Positions 23,345-34,379 of a stretch of DNA of 64,000 nucleotides are shown in pieces. Position 1 is the stretch's first letter. Each line of letters starts with the position of its first letter. Origin of the DNA: Ostrinia nubilalis (Eukaryota > Arthropoda > Insecta > Lepidoptera > Crambidae); the NCBI RefSeq assembly GCF_963855985.1, contig NC_087095.1:5962001-6026000 (forward strand). The letters run 5' to 3'. Made by a program: the position numbers and the translations under genes. The notes beneath the pieces are model-generated. The model had not been told where the DNA came from. It saw nothing but the letters and a program-made list of their open reading frames with translations, and did not search any database.

Positions 23345-24490
23345 AAGGCGAAATTAGGCGAATAGCAATTATTGTAATTTTTTGAGCAGGCAAATTAATT
23401 TCCAAAAGTCACGTAGGTATAGCCAGTCAGGCTTTCTACACGTTCTTACATTGTGTCCGACGCCCATCCATTCTAATTGTACGTTATAATAACAGGCCTT
23501 CTCCCCATGTGCGAGGTTTATTCGATATTTTCAGCCAATTATAACACTTGGCAATAAGCTTCGAGTCAACATCATTATTAAGGTTTATAAAGTATGATAG
23601 CCTCACGGGAACGGACCCGATCATTATACCTTGCAGGTTATTTTTCGTAATACCCAATTGAATTGAGCTTAACATGACAATTCACGAGTAGCTTTCTCTG
23701 TGTGGCAATAAAGGATGGCAATAATTGTAAAATATAGGCGACGATAGCCCTTAATAGTGTCGGTATTGAGAGATCAGAGTCATAGTAGAATCAATGGCAG
23801 AGTCGAGAATGCTAGTTTGATCCCCAGCGTAAAAAGGTTAGGTACTTAAGTTAATTTACCTCGTTATAGTAAAAAAATACGAAAGCAAAAATCGATTTGG
23901 TTAAAAATCTCATTATCGTTAGATTCTTTACAAAAACGTAAATCATACCTATTTACTATACAGATAATAGCTAGAGAGCTAAAAAAAAGATATCTAGCGT
24001 GTCAATTCATAAAAAAAAAATATTCGAGTTGTAATTATAAGAACGAACAAAAGATCTGAAGATTCATTAAATTCTAAATGTAACGGATAGGATGGATGAT
24101 ATTGCATATTTTTATCAAGTTGCTCAATTCTCGGAACGAATTCCACACCATAAATCACTGGGAATATTGAGAATTTGAGATACTATTAGTTTTAAAGCTG
24201 GCGTCCACAGCCGAAATGTAAAGCGTTGTTATCTAACAAAAATATTGAATTGATACGTTCAAGAGCAATTAGTTGGCCATGCTTCATAAAAACGAGGAGA
24301 GGTTAAATGGTCCATCCAAAGTCAAAAATGGAACATTTTCGACTACTCGTATGTAGCAATCAAACTTTTGAATGTCAGCAGTACGAAACATTACGCTATT
24401 TAGGGGCTGCGCAAACGTAGAAACTTTTTGTTACAGACGCGACGCGGGATTACCACGAAACCGATTCGTTGTAAGACATCTAGTTGAAAC
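23345..24490. other. No gene seen
   Basis: AT-rich sequence with A-runs near 23990 and 24010; no supportable feature. Confidence 0.4.
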
Positions 24491-24491
24491 A

Positions 24492-24678
24492 ACTGTGTCC
24501 TTACCATGAGTTTACGTTAGGTGTGCTCGTTAGCGACTGTGTAAAAAAATGACATTAAATGTATGACATATTGTGCAGCGCCCCTAGTGGCTACTTTCAA
24601 GAAATAAAATTTTCATAGAATTTTTTGACGTACTCTCTAGCGAGCTCGCCTAACGAAAACTCATGGTAAGCACACTGG
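24492..24678. mobile_element. MITE with TTACCATGAGTTTACGTTAGG arms
   Basis: Left ACTGTGTCCTTACCATGAGT pairs with right ACTCATGGTAAGCACACTGG, continuing through CGTTAGGTGTGCTCG and CGAGCTCGCCTAACG. A relative whose arm holds GCAGTCGCTAGCAAGCACAC lies at 30236-30455. Confidence 0.65.
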
Positions 24679-24689
24679 ACCTCGATTGC

Positions 24690-26505
24690 TTTAAAAAATG
24701 TCTCCAATTCATTTGCGTTTCATTCTCAGTCGCGCTCTATTTTCATTCCAGCTGATGTGCAAATCTGTATCGCGGTTATCGACAAACAAAGACGAAACAA
24801 CGGATATGCACTTTCCATTAAAAGTCCGAACACCTTATTTTTAAACTAAAATTATTAAAACAGCCAATGTTCGTGAAGCGTTTGAGATAAAGTTGCTTTA
24901 TGCCAGCTTTTACGCAAAGGCGCAGTACGCTCCATAGGTAGCTGATTTTCGTTCGTCGTCCAGTTACATTGCAGCTAAAATTTTTTACCGCAATCGGGGC
25001 CCTGGACACAACACGTATCTACCTACGTCTGCACAGGGTATGGCTGGTTTGTGATTATGATAATTTTACCGCTGGATTATTTCACATCAGACACAAAAGT
25101 GTCTACGTTTGCGCAGATCTTTAGACACTCGAAGGTTAGTACCTTTATTAGTGTTGATACAGAATTTCACGTTAGTGGTTGAGGCTTAAATTAGTTTTGA
25201 TGTTTACAATTGTTGTTTATTTAACAAGTAGGTATTACTTAACGAGTATTTAGCAAAGAGATAAACACTTTGATAACACCGGGAGCGGAATGAGGTGTTA
25301 GTAAACATTATTTATACGAACTATACAATTTCATGAAGTTGTATGTAGGCAGTATAGTGTGGGTTGTTATGGCAACACTCACGCTGTTTGTCAAAGGCTT
25401 AAAATGTAATTGAAATAGGTCTTGACAAACGAGTATGTATGTAGTACCTATTTCAATTTCAATTTAAGTAGGTATCTTTAGTGAAGATACAGCTTATGCC
25501 GGCGGCTTCGAACAGCTAAGATAAGATAAAGTTTCATAAAAATCTGTTCAGTATCTTTTGCGTGAAGGAGTCAATAAACATCATCCATCTATCCATTTTC
25601 ATTAACTTTCGCGTTTATAATTTTAGTATAGACTTACATGAAAGCAAAGGGATCTGAAGGGTACTTACCCAACTAGTACAAAAATGTAATAATAGATCAT
25701 TTCTTATCAGTAGTGATATTAAAGTCGTATATAAGTGACGCTTATCACTGCTAATTGAATATCTTTACCCTTAATGTATACATAGTTTTATATGAAACAA
25801 TGCTAATGTATCTAAATAAACTTAACAACAAAAGTATCTCTCTCCTCTCTCCCGCTTGAGTACTCGCTTGTTAATTAGCTAATTACAGGAACAATACAGA
25901 AAAGCGTCGTAAGTGACGACACTTTGTTATTTGTTTGCGTACGAGACGTGTGAAATTTATATACCTACTCACTTTACCTAATTATCCATTGTTTTCCATT
26001 AGTAGTGAAGAAAATGGTATATAATTTTGGGTAAAATGTGAAAATTTATAGAAGGATTACTCGTGTAAACTTTCATGACTTTGACGTTTAGAATTTCATT
26101 AGATTTTTAACGATGTCGAATGAATATTTTAGGGTCTATAATGAATGTCATAAAAATGATTTATCGTACCAATTAGAAGGTATAAAGTTCTTTTACATGG
26201 AATATTACAGTGATACCCAAAACAAAAAGGATTGTTTCTACTGCTCAAATACAACAAACAAGACAATATTCAAATTCTCATAAAATTGGTCTTCAAATAA
26301 AGATGATTCAAAGGTGTCTTAACCTCGGAAAAGGGGAAAAATCAGGAAATCTTAATGTTCAACATCCATTCACCCTGAGGGCCTCCAATTTACAAGACAG
26401 ATGTTATCGCGAGTCGCAACCTACTTGAAAAACGCCTCGAAACAGTATCCTTGTTAAATAACGATTTTTGTAAAGCTTCAAGAAGACTGAACTTTTTAAA
26501 TAATT
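24690..26505. other. No gene seen
   Basis: About 1.8 kb of AT-rich sequence. The 72-codon frame at 26210-26428 has no recognisable domain. No repeat with resolvable ends was found. Confidence 0.4.
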
Positions 26506-26510
26506 ATAAG

Positions 26511-26645
26511 TAAAAGGTCCAGTGGCGACCACGGGCCGGAAGACGTAATGTGAGCAGGCCCCCCACTAGGTGGACCGACGATTTGATACAATCCTTGGGG
26601 GAGGTTTTTGTCCAGCAGCGGACGTCATCAGGCTGAAACAAACGA
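26511..26645 (+). pseudogene. RTE-type LINE 3' fragment
   Basis: Contains the words AGTGGCGACCACGGGCCGGAAGACG, CCACTAGGTGGACCGACGATTTGA, and TGGGGGAGGTTTTTGTCCAGCAG followed by GGACGTC and AAACAAACGAA. These match the other RTE-tail fragments in the window. The middle part is deleted and the reading frame is broken. Confidence 0.65.
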
Positions 26646-26948
26646 ATGAAAAGAAAAACTAAAACAGCTTTTCTAAGAATATAAATCTCTAGGGTTATTC
26701 TGGAATTTCATTAAACTCACCTCTGCTATGCCAACCCTAGGGATCTAAGAATTTGGTTGTAAGGCCGCGTCCACAAACAAGTGAAACTCGGTTCGGAGTT
26801 CAAAGCGGAACTGAGACTCCTTTGAAACATTCCAATTGCGATTCACATGCGAATCTGTATCAATGGAAATAGGGCTATGTCTGTCATAAATAATTATTTT
26901 GGAATAAAGTAATCGTTTGGGTAATTTGGTGCATAATGGAATTGTTAA

Positions 26949-27145
26949 GCTTCGTTCGTTCGTTCGTTCGTTCGTTCGTTTCAGCCGAAAGACGTCCACT
27001 GCTGGACAAAGGCCTCCCCCAAGGATTTCCACAAAGACCGGTCCTGCGCCGCTTGCATCCAGGTACCTCCCGCGACCTTAACCAGATCGTCGGTCCACCT
27101 AGTGGGAGGCCTGCCCACGCTACGTCTTCCAGCTCGTGGTGTTAA
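26949..27145 (-). pseudogene. RTE-type LINE 3' fragment, reverse, with (CGTT)n tail
   Basis: Seven CGTT units lead into TTTCAGCCGAAAGACGTCCACTGCTGGACAAAGGCC. The tail reads inversely to the plus-strand fragments and encodes, on the minus strand, the PPTRW-type block. The expanded CGTT tract is the complement of the AACG tail seen at the ends of other copies (AAACGAACGAACG at 16750). Confidence 0.7.
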
Positions 27146-27424
27146 GCTAACAAACACTTATCCAAAACGAGAAAATGTTGTGCAGAAAATACCTGAAAGG
27201 TTTTCAGCAACTGGATATTGAATAAATATCGTTCTTATGTACCTAACTTTAATGGTTTTATTATGAAAAAAAAAAAACAAAACTGCGTCACTACAGTACT
27301 TAGTACAGTATAAGGACTACGAGAATTATTCATGCTCACTGCTCAGGGTACAGAAAGATTACGTCACATTACGAATAAGCTCAGATTAGATTTATTCTTA
27401 TGAGTAGTTTACCATTCATAAATA

Positions 27425-27545
27425 TTTTTTTTAAAGACTTTATTGCACACACAACTATGTTCCGTACAAAAAGGCGAGCTTAATGCCATATGTCATTCTC
27501 TACCAGCTGACCTTGAGCAAAACTATCATGCCGGTGAACGCTGAT
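27425..27545 (-). mobile_element. LINE 3' end, reverse
   Basis: On the minus strand this reads GGCATTAAGCTCGCC, then TGTGTGTGCAATAAAGTCTTT and an A-rich tail. The same arrangement occurs in plus orientation at 34280-34372. CAATAAAG is a likely polyadenylation signal. The 5' part is missing. Confidence 0.6.
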
Positions 27546-27700
27546 TGCTTCATAAGATTGATTTTTGCTCCAAGACCTGATAGCGCCTCGTTGGTGAATA
27601 AATATGCGTCGAGGCAATGTCAGAGAGAATAAGCTGTCAGTCACATGAGAATATTAATTACACGGCTCTATAAGTAATCTAATATGCATTAAACCATTTA

Positions 27701-27838
27701 GGGTGGATTCGACCAAACAAGACGAAATATTAATCTCAGAATAAATCGGCAGTTTTGACATATTTCCCATACTGAAACTGTCAATGTGCCAGTTATACCA
27801 GGAGTTATTCTCGGATAAAAGTTTTGTCGAATCGGGCC
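27701..27838. mobile_element. 138-bp MITE with TTA duplication
   Basis: Ends are GGGTGGATTCGACCAAACAA and TTTTGTCGAATCGGGCC, with TTA at 27698-27700 and 27839-27841. The inner arms also pair (ATTAATCTCAGAATAA with TTATTCTCGGATAAAAG). Non-coding; Harbinger-type by duplication. Confidence 0.75.
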
Positions 27839-28253
27839 TTAGTTAGGTACGGTACATTGAGTTATAATGTACTACGTACTAGAGAAGACATGTCAACTAG
27901 ACTGTTTCTGGCACGCAAACAGGTCCATGGACCGAAATTCAATTAGTATGTGCTCAGCGGTTGCTGTGACAACACGCTTGAGTGCAGTTTTGTTTTTTGA
28001 AATATGCCATCCTATAGACGAAAATACTGTTCAAATAACTCCAGATACATATTAAGTAAAAATCAAGGAATGACTTTTTACCATTATGTTGTACATTTAT
28101 GCACTTTAAAACACTAATTTAATTTTAATTTGTTAATTACAAGGCGTCACCGCGGCGGCAGCCATTTTACGAAAATTTCAAAGAATAAAAATCGCAGACG
28201 TGACACTGACGCATAAATTAGTATACGAAAGGAAGGTTAAATACAGCAATAAA

Positions 28254-28385
28254 AAGATTTTTTTAAAGATTATAAGCACTTTGTATTGCACAAATTACTA
28301 ATAGTCCCGTCCAGCCCCTTGTGTTAAGCTAAATAAGCTTGGGTTACGAGTGGGCTCACACAATAGTCGTGCGGCATCATGGATC
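28254..28385 (-). mobile_element. SINE family B, partial
   Basis: Shares with 58280-58465 the words TTTTTTTAAAGATTA, TATTGCACAAATTACTA, TAAGCTAAATA-GCTTG and CGAGTGGGCTCACA. The tRNA-like head has been lost or replaced after GTGCGGC. Confidence 0.6.
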
Positions 28386-28389
28386 AAAC

Positions 28390-28875
28390 TTGTTTGAATC
28401 TCACTGCTGTTGTTCGTATGCGACTGGTTAGTTAGTAAATCACCCTAATTATTGACACCTAGCTCACGAGATAGGCTAAAATTATAATAATTGTACAGTG
28501 TGTCTGGTCACCAGTGTCCGACCCGTTAGGGCGCAGTAATATGATCAATTTAATCGACAAGTCCAGTATTAAAAAAATACAGCTATTTTAATTTTTTTAG
28601 TTTCTGAGTCCGGATGGATTCATTTATTTACCAAATCTACCGATGTACAGGACCTACATATGAGTATAAAAGTGATTCGTTCGACAGCTGAAAAAGTAAG
28701 CAATACGTTGTCATCAAAAGCTTCCATTTAAATTTCTTAGAAACACCTGAACGTAAAAAAATGATGCTTCTTTTTAGATTTTTCAATGTTACAAAAAACT
28801 AGAAAGTTTTACATTTTTAGATGCACTAAGTCATTACCTAAAAACTGATATACCTTGGCTTTAAATCAACTAGTC
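28390..28875. other. No gene seen
   Basis: AT-rich sequence between a SINE fragment and a partial dispersed repeat; nothing else could be supported. Confidence 0.4.
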
Positions 28876-28934
28876 TAGGTGCTAGCTACATAGGAGATGC
28901 AGCGGTAAAAAGGAGAGGTGGGAATAGTCCCGTA
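28876..28934 (+). repeat. 125-bp dispersed repeat, copy 3 (3' part)
   Basis: Carries the tail of the 7830/14160 repeat: GCTACATAGGAGATGCAG, then GAGAGGTGGGAATAGTCCCG. It ends at the same CCCGTA boundary. Confidence 0.55.
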
Positions 28935-29114
28935 ACTTCTACCTCACTGCTTTATTATACGTGTACTCAACCACTTAGATAGTTAACAATAGAGACAATA
29001 AAATAAAAACTGAAAAACTGAAAGTTTCTGACTTTCAGTTATTTTATTGGTTCTGGAGTGAAGGCGTGGGTCATCCCTAGCTTTGTTCCTACCGTGACGA
29101 GTGGGAATTTTTCT

Positions 29115-29245
29115 AAAATCTCAAGATGGACTGACTGAAGATAGCAGGAAGACGCTGGGTGCAGGCCACTATAAACTGGGCGATGTGGAAATCATTAGAG
29201 GAGGCCTTTGTTCAGCAGTGGACGTCCAGTAGCTAAAATGATGAT
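29115..29245 (+). pseudogene. RTE-type LINE 3' fragment
   Basis: Encodes in pieces the tail block with W-x-x-x-(W)-KSLEEAFVQQWTS, followed by AAAATGATGATGACG. It is closer to 45862-46000 than to the CGAACG-tailed copies, suggesting two subfamilies with different 3' tails (ATGATG versus AACGAACG). Confidence 0.6.
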
Positions 29246-29249
29246 GACG

Positions 29250-30235
29250 ATATTTCCTTACAGTATCCAATTCAATAGGCAGAAACTAAACGTAAACAAA
29301 GTGTCGCCTCTGTAATGGTATCATTATCTATAACTCATAATATTTCGTGCGCTGTTGGATGACAGTTTTAAACTAGAGATGGGTAATTTTTTTATCGAAT
29401 TAGAAAATACCAGTTAACGATTCTCAAGGCGATTATCGATTACATTAGATTTTAATCGGGAAGAAAAATAATTAATGGCTTAAGCATCAGTATGAAGCCC
29501 ATACGCACTTGTAGCACAAGTAACACGATTAGCCTCAGTCCCCTCAGTTGCGAATTCGGAATCGCCAGTTGTAATTTTAAAATCGCATCACAGAGTGAAG
29601 TAACTAACACCAAAAAACGGCAGAGCGAAGTGATTTCGAATGTTTCAACTGCTACGTTTTGTCACTTGTCTAGGAGGGCTAATTATAGTCTAAGGGAGGG
29701 GAGCTTAGATTACATTACAGGAAACGCACAATATAATAAAAGAAAATAATGTAATTAGGTAGCTGAACCTTTTTGCTATTGAGCACCATGAAAATTTAAC
29801 ACAATTTAGCCGATTTGTTTATTTTCACAATCGATTCACAATGTCTATGATGAGGCGACCGCAGGAACGTCACTATTCGTGCAATCCTATCAATGAAGTA
29901 CGACATTTTCTGGTGCAGATTTTATCGCCATAAATTATGAAACTTAATAGTCATGGATTTGACTGACAGCTGTCCGTCAAATTCCCGCCCCGCACCCCGC
30001 TCTGTACATATTTTGTTCGCGATGTCTGTTCTATACGTAGTAATATTACTTCAATGGTACGGTATTTGTTTTTATGTTGTTATTATAATACCTATGTTTT
30101 TAAAGGAATCTCGGGCCTCTCATTTTAGAAAATATGTCATAGGCTTATCATAAAAGCTTTTAATTCAGATTATGAGCAGTTCTTGAAAGAAGCCGTTAGC
30201 ACCGTTAGGTGCGCTGTTACAATCTGTCTTAACAT
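29250..30235. other. No gene seen
   Basis: The 85-codon frame at 29492-29749 and the 66-codon frame at 29953-30153 are without recognisable domains. No bounded repeat was identified. Confidence 0.4.
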
Positions 30236-30455
30236 TTTAATTTTTTTTACGCAGTCGCTAGCAAGCACACCCAACGTAAACGTCTATTTATAACACTTTG
30301 ATCACCTGGATTTGATCACGTAGGTAATCAAAGTGGACTTCTTATCCATGGGTGATCATGGGTGTCGCTTGGAGTCCACTTTGATCACCTGGGTGATCAA
30401 ATCCAGATGATCAAAGTGGAATAGACCAACGTAAACTCATGGCAAGAACACAGAA
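30236..30455. mobile_element. Relative of the 24492 MITE, interrupted by a foldback
   Basis: ACGCAGTCGCTAGCAAGCAC, CCAACGTAAAC and, beyond the insertion, TCATGGCAAGAACACAG match the reverse of one terminus of 24492-24678. Removing 30282-30426 and one duplication restores a continuous arm, which confirms the order of insertion. Confidence 0.6.
30282..30426. mobile_element. Mutator-like foldback element with 10-bp duplication
   Basis: Ends are GTCTATT and AATAGAC. Longer arms pair across TATAACACTTTGATCACC to GATGATCAAAGTGG, rich in TGATCA palindromes. CAACGTAAAC occurs exactly at 30272-30281 and 30427-30436. A perfect 10-base duplication is typical of Mutator-like elements (8-11 bases). Total length is 145 bases with no coding frame. 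Confidence 0.75.
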
Positions 30456-31685
30456 CTCACAAAATCACGCTCCTTTGGCCTTACCCTTACGCAGTCATGT
30501 GTGTAAACCCTGAGGCCATGATTGTGCATATTTCATGAATGAACGGCTAAGGACCGCAGGCTGACCAAATGTGCTATGCAAATTGTATCCTAGAATTATT
30601 GAGCACCTACCTTCCTTTATACGCCTGTTGGCATTTCTTGAAACATTCATAAATAGGTAAGTATGCAAGAGGTTCTTGAGTATTGGGATTGTTTGTAATG
30701 ATTTCTAATACAAGTAAACATGCAAGATTCATGGGTCAGTATTATGTTTTTTAATAATGTTGTTACCGGAACGCATCTGATGCTTATTTGGCTAAGAAGG
30801 ATTTAAGGTGCGTATTATAAACAAAACTCAAAAAACGGTTCTACATATTTTAAGCATAATATGTACGATTAGATTAAGGTTTTGATTGGTTGATTTTAAA
30901 TATTTAGACCAATCTTGAAACAAAATCTTTGACTGATAGAACTTGTTTTGTAATTGGGACCTGAGTGAAGATACACTCATACGATGTCTCTTTACATAAG
31001 TATGATGAATACCTTCCTACTTAGCTCGTATCATTTACCAAAAGCTCTCTTTTCCCAGCCATATTTATTTAGACAAACTTGAAAGAGCTTAAGTGTGTAC
31101 CTACGTATGTTTTGTAAAGGGTACGATGTCCTGAATGAGAATAAAGCATAAGATAATTTAAAATACTATATTTGCATAACCTATACAACATAATTTACTC
31201 GTAAGATTATGAAATTTACTTTGGTGTAAGTAAATATTTTTTTAGCTCCGCTTGCGTTTGTCATTTATCACACTTTACTGGGAAACTACTTCTGGATGGT
31301 AGATTATGGAGTCTTCATCCGAGGACCTGGATTTGATTCTCAAGTACATAGAACACAAAAACCATTTCACTCTTTCCAAAAAAGCTGACTAAAGGACATG
31401 ACTTGATGATAATCATGATGATGATTTTCGTTACGTGACGACAGTCATTTCGGCAAATAATACAAAATATAGGTTCATATCATACAGAATAAATATGAGT
31501 GTATTAGCTATAATTGTTATTCATTTGTTTTTAGTCAGGTATTTTGAATTGGTCCCCTCGTGACGTCACCACTCGGCAAATACAATCGGCATTCGGCGAT
31601 TACGCGTATAACTGATACAGCCTAACGATATTAGCTGAGATTGTCCACGTACTATAATAATAATGACGTTATTATAGTACCACAG
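30456..31685. other. No gene seen; one small hairpin
   Basis: AT-rich. At 31650-31682 ACTATAATAATAATGACG pairs with GTTATTATAGT. No gene was recognised. Confidence 0.4.
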
Positions 31686-31688
31686 TAG

Positions 31689-32050
31689 AGGTCAGGGGTC
31701 GCCAACCTTTAAATGGAAAGGACAATAGTAACAATTCCCGAAAAATTCCGGCCTTTAAAAGGTCACAAAAATACATAATATCCGGTGATTTTAATAAATG
31801 CAAACAGCGAATTTTGCCGTCAAGTACGAATACGGACTGTGAGTGTTGTGTGTCGTGGTAACATCACTAGTGGTAGTGAAAATTTTCAAACCCGCCCGAA
31901 CGAACGACCGCCGCGAGCCGCCAGTCTGCTTGTGACCACGGCTGCAGCATTTGCAGCCGAAACGTCAAGCCGTGAGTACATAATGTAACTCATTAATAAA
32001 CGTCGCGTTAAGACCCGTAGGATATTATGTAAAATAGTAAGTTACATAAT
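31689..32050 (+). mobile_element. Possible hAT-type end and associated repeat
   Basis: CAGGGGTCGCCAACCTTTAA at 31692 resembles the terminal repeat of many hAT elements. The matching opposite end was not found. Within the block ACATAATATCC words occur three times in both orientations (near 31773, 32020 and 32044). The 67-codon frame at 31785-31988 uses non-ATG-supported context and is not called. Confidence 0.35.
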
Positions 32051-32444
32051 ATCCTTTTCAAATGTATCCCAGATACAGAAACATCAAAGAAACAATATTA
32101 AACCGAGTACACTTTCTTGTAATAAAAAAATAATGTAATATATTTTCACGTAATAAAATTTAATAACTTAGAATTTCATGGAATAACATTCTTGGTCTAG
32201 CCTTTGTGACTTGTTGTGACTAAGTGGATTTTTAGAGTTGCTACACACAACCGTCCGGCATTAATCGGCACAAAAAGGCATTAAAATCGATTAATATACA
32301 TGTACATGAATGTTTGGAAAAGAAGCAGCTCGGCTTTCCCGCATATAGGTACACACTAACCCCTGAATCTAAATAAGGGTAGTAATTTCTTCTAATCGGC
32401 TTTGTCTGTCAACAAATACTGTCGAGGTGACAAAGACAATGCCA

Positions 32445-32612
32445 GCGTATGACACTAGCGCGAAAGACATTTGCGCGAAAGATACAAGCGTGAAAAGCCA
32501 TTCGCGCGTATGGACACTAGCGCGAAAGACATTTGCGCGAAAAACACAAGCGAGAAAAGCCATTCGCGCGTATGGACACTTGCGCGAAAATACATGTCTT
32601 TCGCGCAAGTGT
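32445..32612. repeat. 61/62-bp tandem repeat with GCGCGAAA motifs
   Basis: Unit 1 (32445-32505) and unit 2 (32506-32567) are nearly identical, and unit 3 is partial with an inverted end (32568-32612). GCGCGAAA or its complement occurs about six times, at 32458, 32473, 32519, 32534, 32583 and 32598 approximately. The motif fits the E2F/DP core TTTSGCGC. The frames on both strands here arise from the repeat and are not genes. Confidence 0.7.
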
Positions 32613-32614
32613 AC

Positions 32615-33750
32615 CAGAATCCAATGCCGGCCAGCTTACCGTGTGTAGTTACCTCAACTTAACTCTTACTCTCTTGGAATTACTTTATAGCAAAGAGTGC
32701 TTTGTGCACTGACTGCTTAGCTGTTTTCGAAGAAACAAATAAATTGCCCCAAGCGATCTAGCCCCTGAGTAAATAAGCTATAACGACCAGTTAAAACGGT
32801 ATATGGACTAATTTTGATGACATAGGGATTTGATGGACAAACCGTAAACATCTAATATGTAAAGTCTAATGACTGTTTGCTGTTAGGTAGCTAAACAGGC
32901 TAAACGACGATTTTAATTTTTAAACAACAGAATAAGTATAAATCATTATTATCATATGCGTCACATCTATCTACATTTGCCCCTATCGAGTTTCGAACAC
33001 TTATGTAACATATATTATATTTATATTTTTATGGATAATCTTGGACTAAAAAGTCAAACTTGAGACCTATACCATTTTCATCTTCAACCCTCAAAGGTTA
33101 TTCGAATAATATGCATTTTCTTCTAACTTTCAGCACGTCGCCGTTATCATATTGTTATCTTTCTTCGCTTCAAACTTGTCCTGAAAGGTACGTGGGGGTT
33201 GTTAAACTTATTAAACACATTTAGGTCCAGGCCACACTGTACCGAGTGTCGGAGATTGGTTCACCTTTGGTGCCAGATGTTTTATGATTTGCATAATTTG
33301 TACACAGTGTGATTTATTTATACTAAATGTCATCAGAGGCGTAGGTAATAAAGAAAATTTATTCTGCAAATCTTGTGTAGGATAAGTTACATAAAATTGG
33401 ATGTACCTAGTACATTTCGAAACAACCTTGCTGAACTCGAGATGTGATCCGAAACTGATACTTGAAACAAATGCTTTGGACTGGAGATGTTCGAGAATAT
33501 TCTCTTGGTCAGTTATATTCTCAAATGCATTCCCGAATATTCACGATTTACTCAGGTATTGGGAACGTATCCTGATACCTGAGGAATATTACCAGAAACC
33601 ATGTAAATCTATCCCGATAAATTTACAAGCCCCGCCTTAACATTCAGTTTGTTACGTAGCCTAAAATAAGAGCTTGCGGAAATCTTAAGCTAAGTAATTT
33701 TATGTATTTTATAATCATGGATTTCCCCAAAGTAATTAAATTAAAATAAG
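32615..33750. other. No gene seen
   Basis: AT-rich. The 79-codon frame at 33401-33640 shows no recognisable domain. Confidence 0.4.
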
Positions 33751-33751
33751 A

Positions 33752-33885
33752 GCAATGTCGGTCCACCTAATGTCAGTAGCAGGACGTGCCTGGATACGGG
33801 CGGCGCAGGATTGGTATTTGTGGAAATACTTGGGGGAGGCTTTCGTCCAGCAGTGGACGTCATTCGGATGAAACGAACGAAGTGC
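33752..33885 (+). pseudogene. RTE-type LINE 3' fragment
   Basis: Carries GTCGGTCCACCTAATG, then GGATACGGGCGGCGCAGG, TGGGGGAGGCTTTCGTCCAGCAGTGG and GAAACGAACGAA. Most of the PPTRW block is deleted. It belongs to the AACGAACG-tailed subfamily. Confidence 0.6.
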
Positions 33886-34279
33886 AATGTGTCCAGCTCT
33901 GTATGGCTTGACCCTTACTATTATAACTTGTTATCAAGTCAGTTATTATGCAAATATGTACAGAATTTTGGCAGTTTTTTCACCCACACGTACATAATAT
34001 TTCATTTTAATTTTCAGTGTGCTTTGCTTAAGTTATGTAGAGTTAATATTATAAATTGAGATAATATTTGACAACTGAGATGAATGGTCTGCAACACTAA
34101 ATAAGTAAGTAGGTACTAAGTACATTTATTTTCTTAATTATAGAAGATTTATTGTTTTCTTAATTTAAGTGTTTAACTAAGTTTTGCAGGCCAGTGTATT
34201 TTAAAAGACAAACAATATTGTAATATTTACTTATGTCAAAATTAATAATGAATGACAAACCTGTGTGGTACACCATATC

Positions 34280-34372
34280 ATTTCATAATATAATAATGGC
34301 ATTAAGCTCGCCTGTTGTACCACTGTATTTTTATGTGTGCAATAAAGATTTTAAATAAATAAATAAATAAAT
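34280..34372 (+). mobile_element. LINE 3' end with (AAAT)n tail
   Basis: TGGCATTAAGCTCGCC is followed by TGTGTGCAATAAAGATTTT and (AAAT)n. It is the plus-strand counterpart of 27425-27545. No coding part is visible upstream. Confidence 0.6.
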
Positions 34373-34379
34373 ATATTCA

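Noticed and set aside
32369..32662. Three frames of 63-79 codons with arginine-rich repeats
   Set aside because: All arise from the 61/62-base tandem repeat; reading frames are a consequence of unit length and lack of stops.
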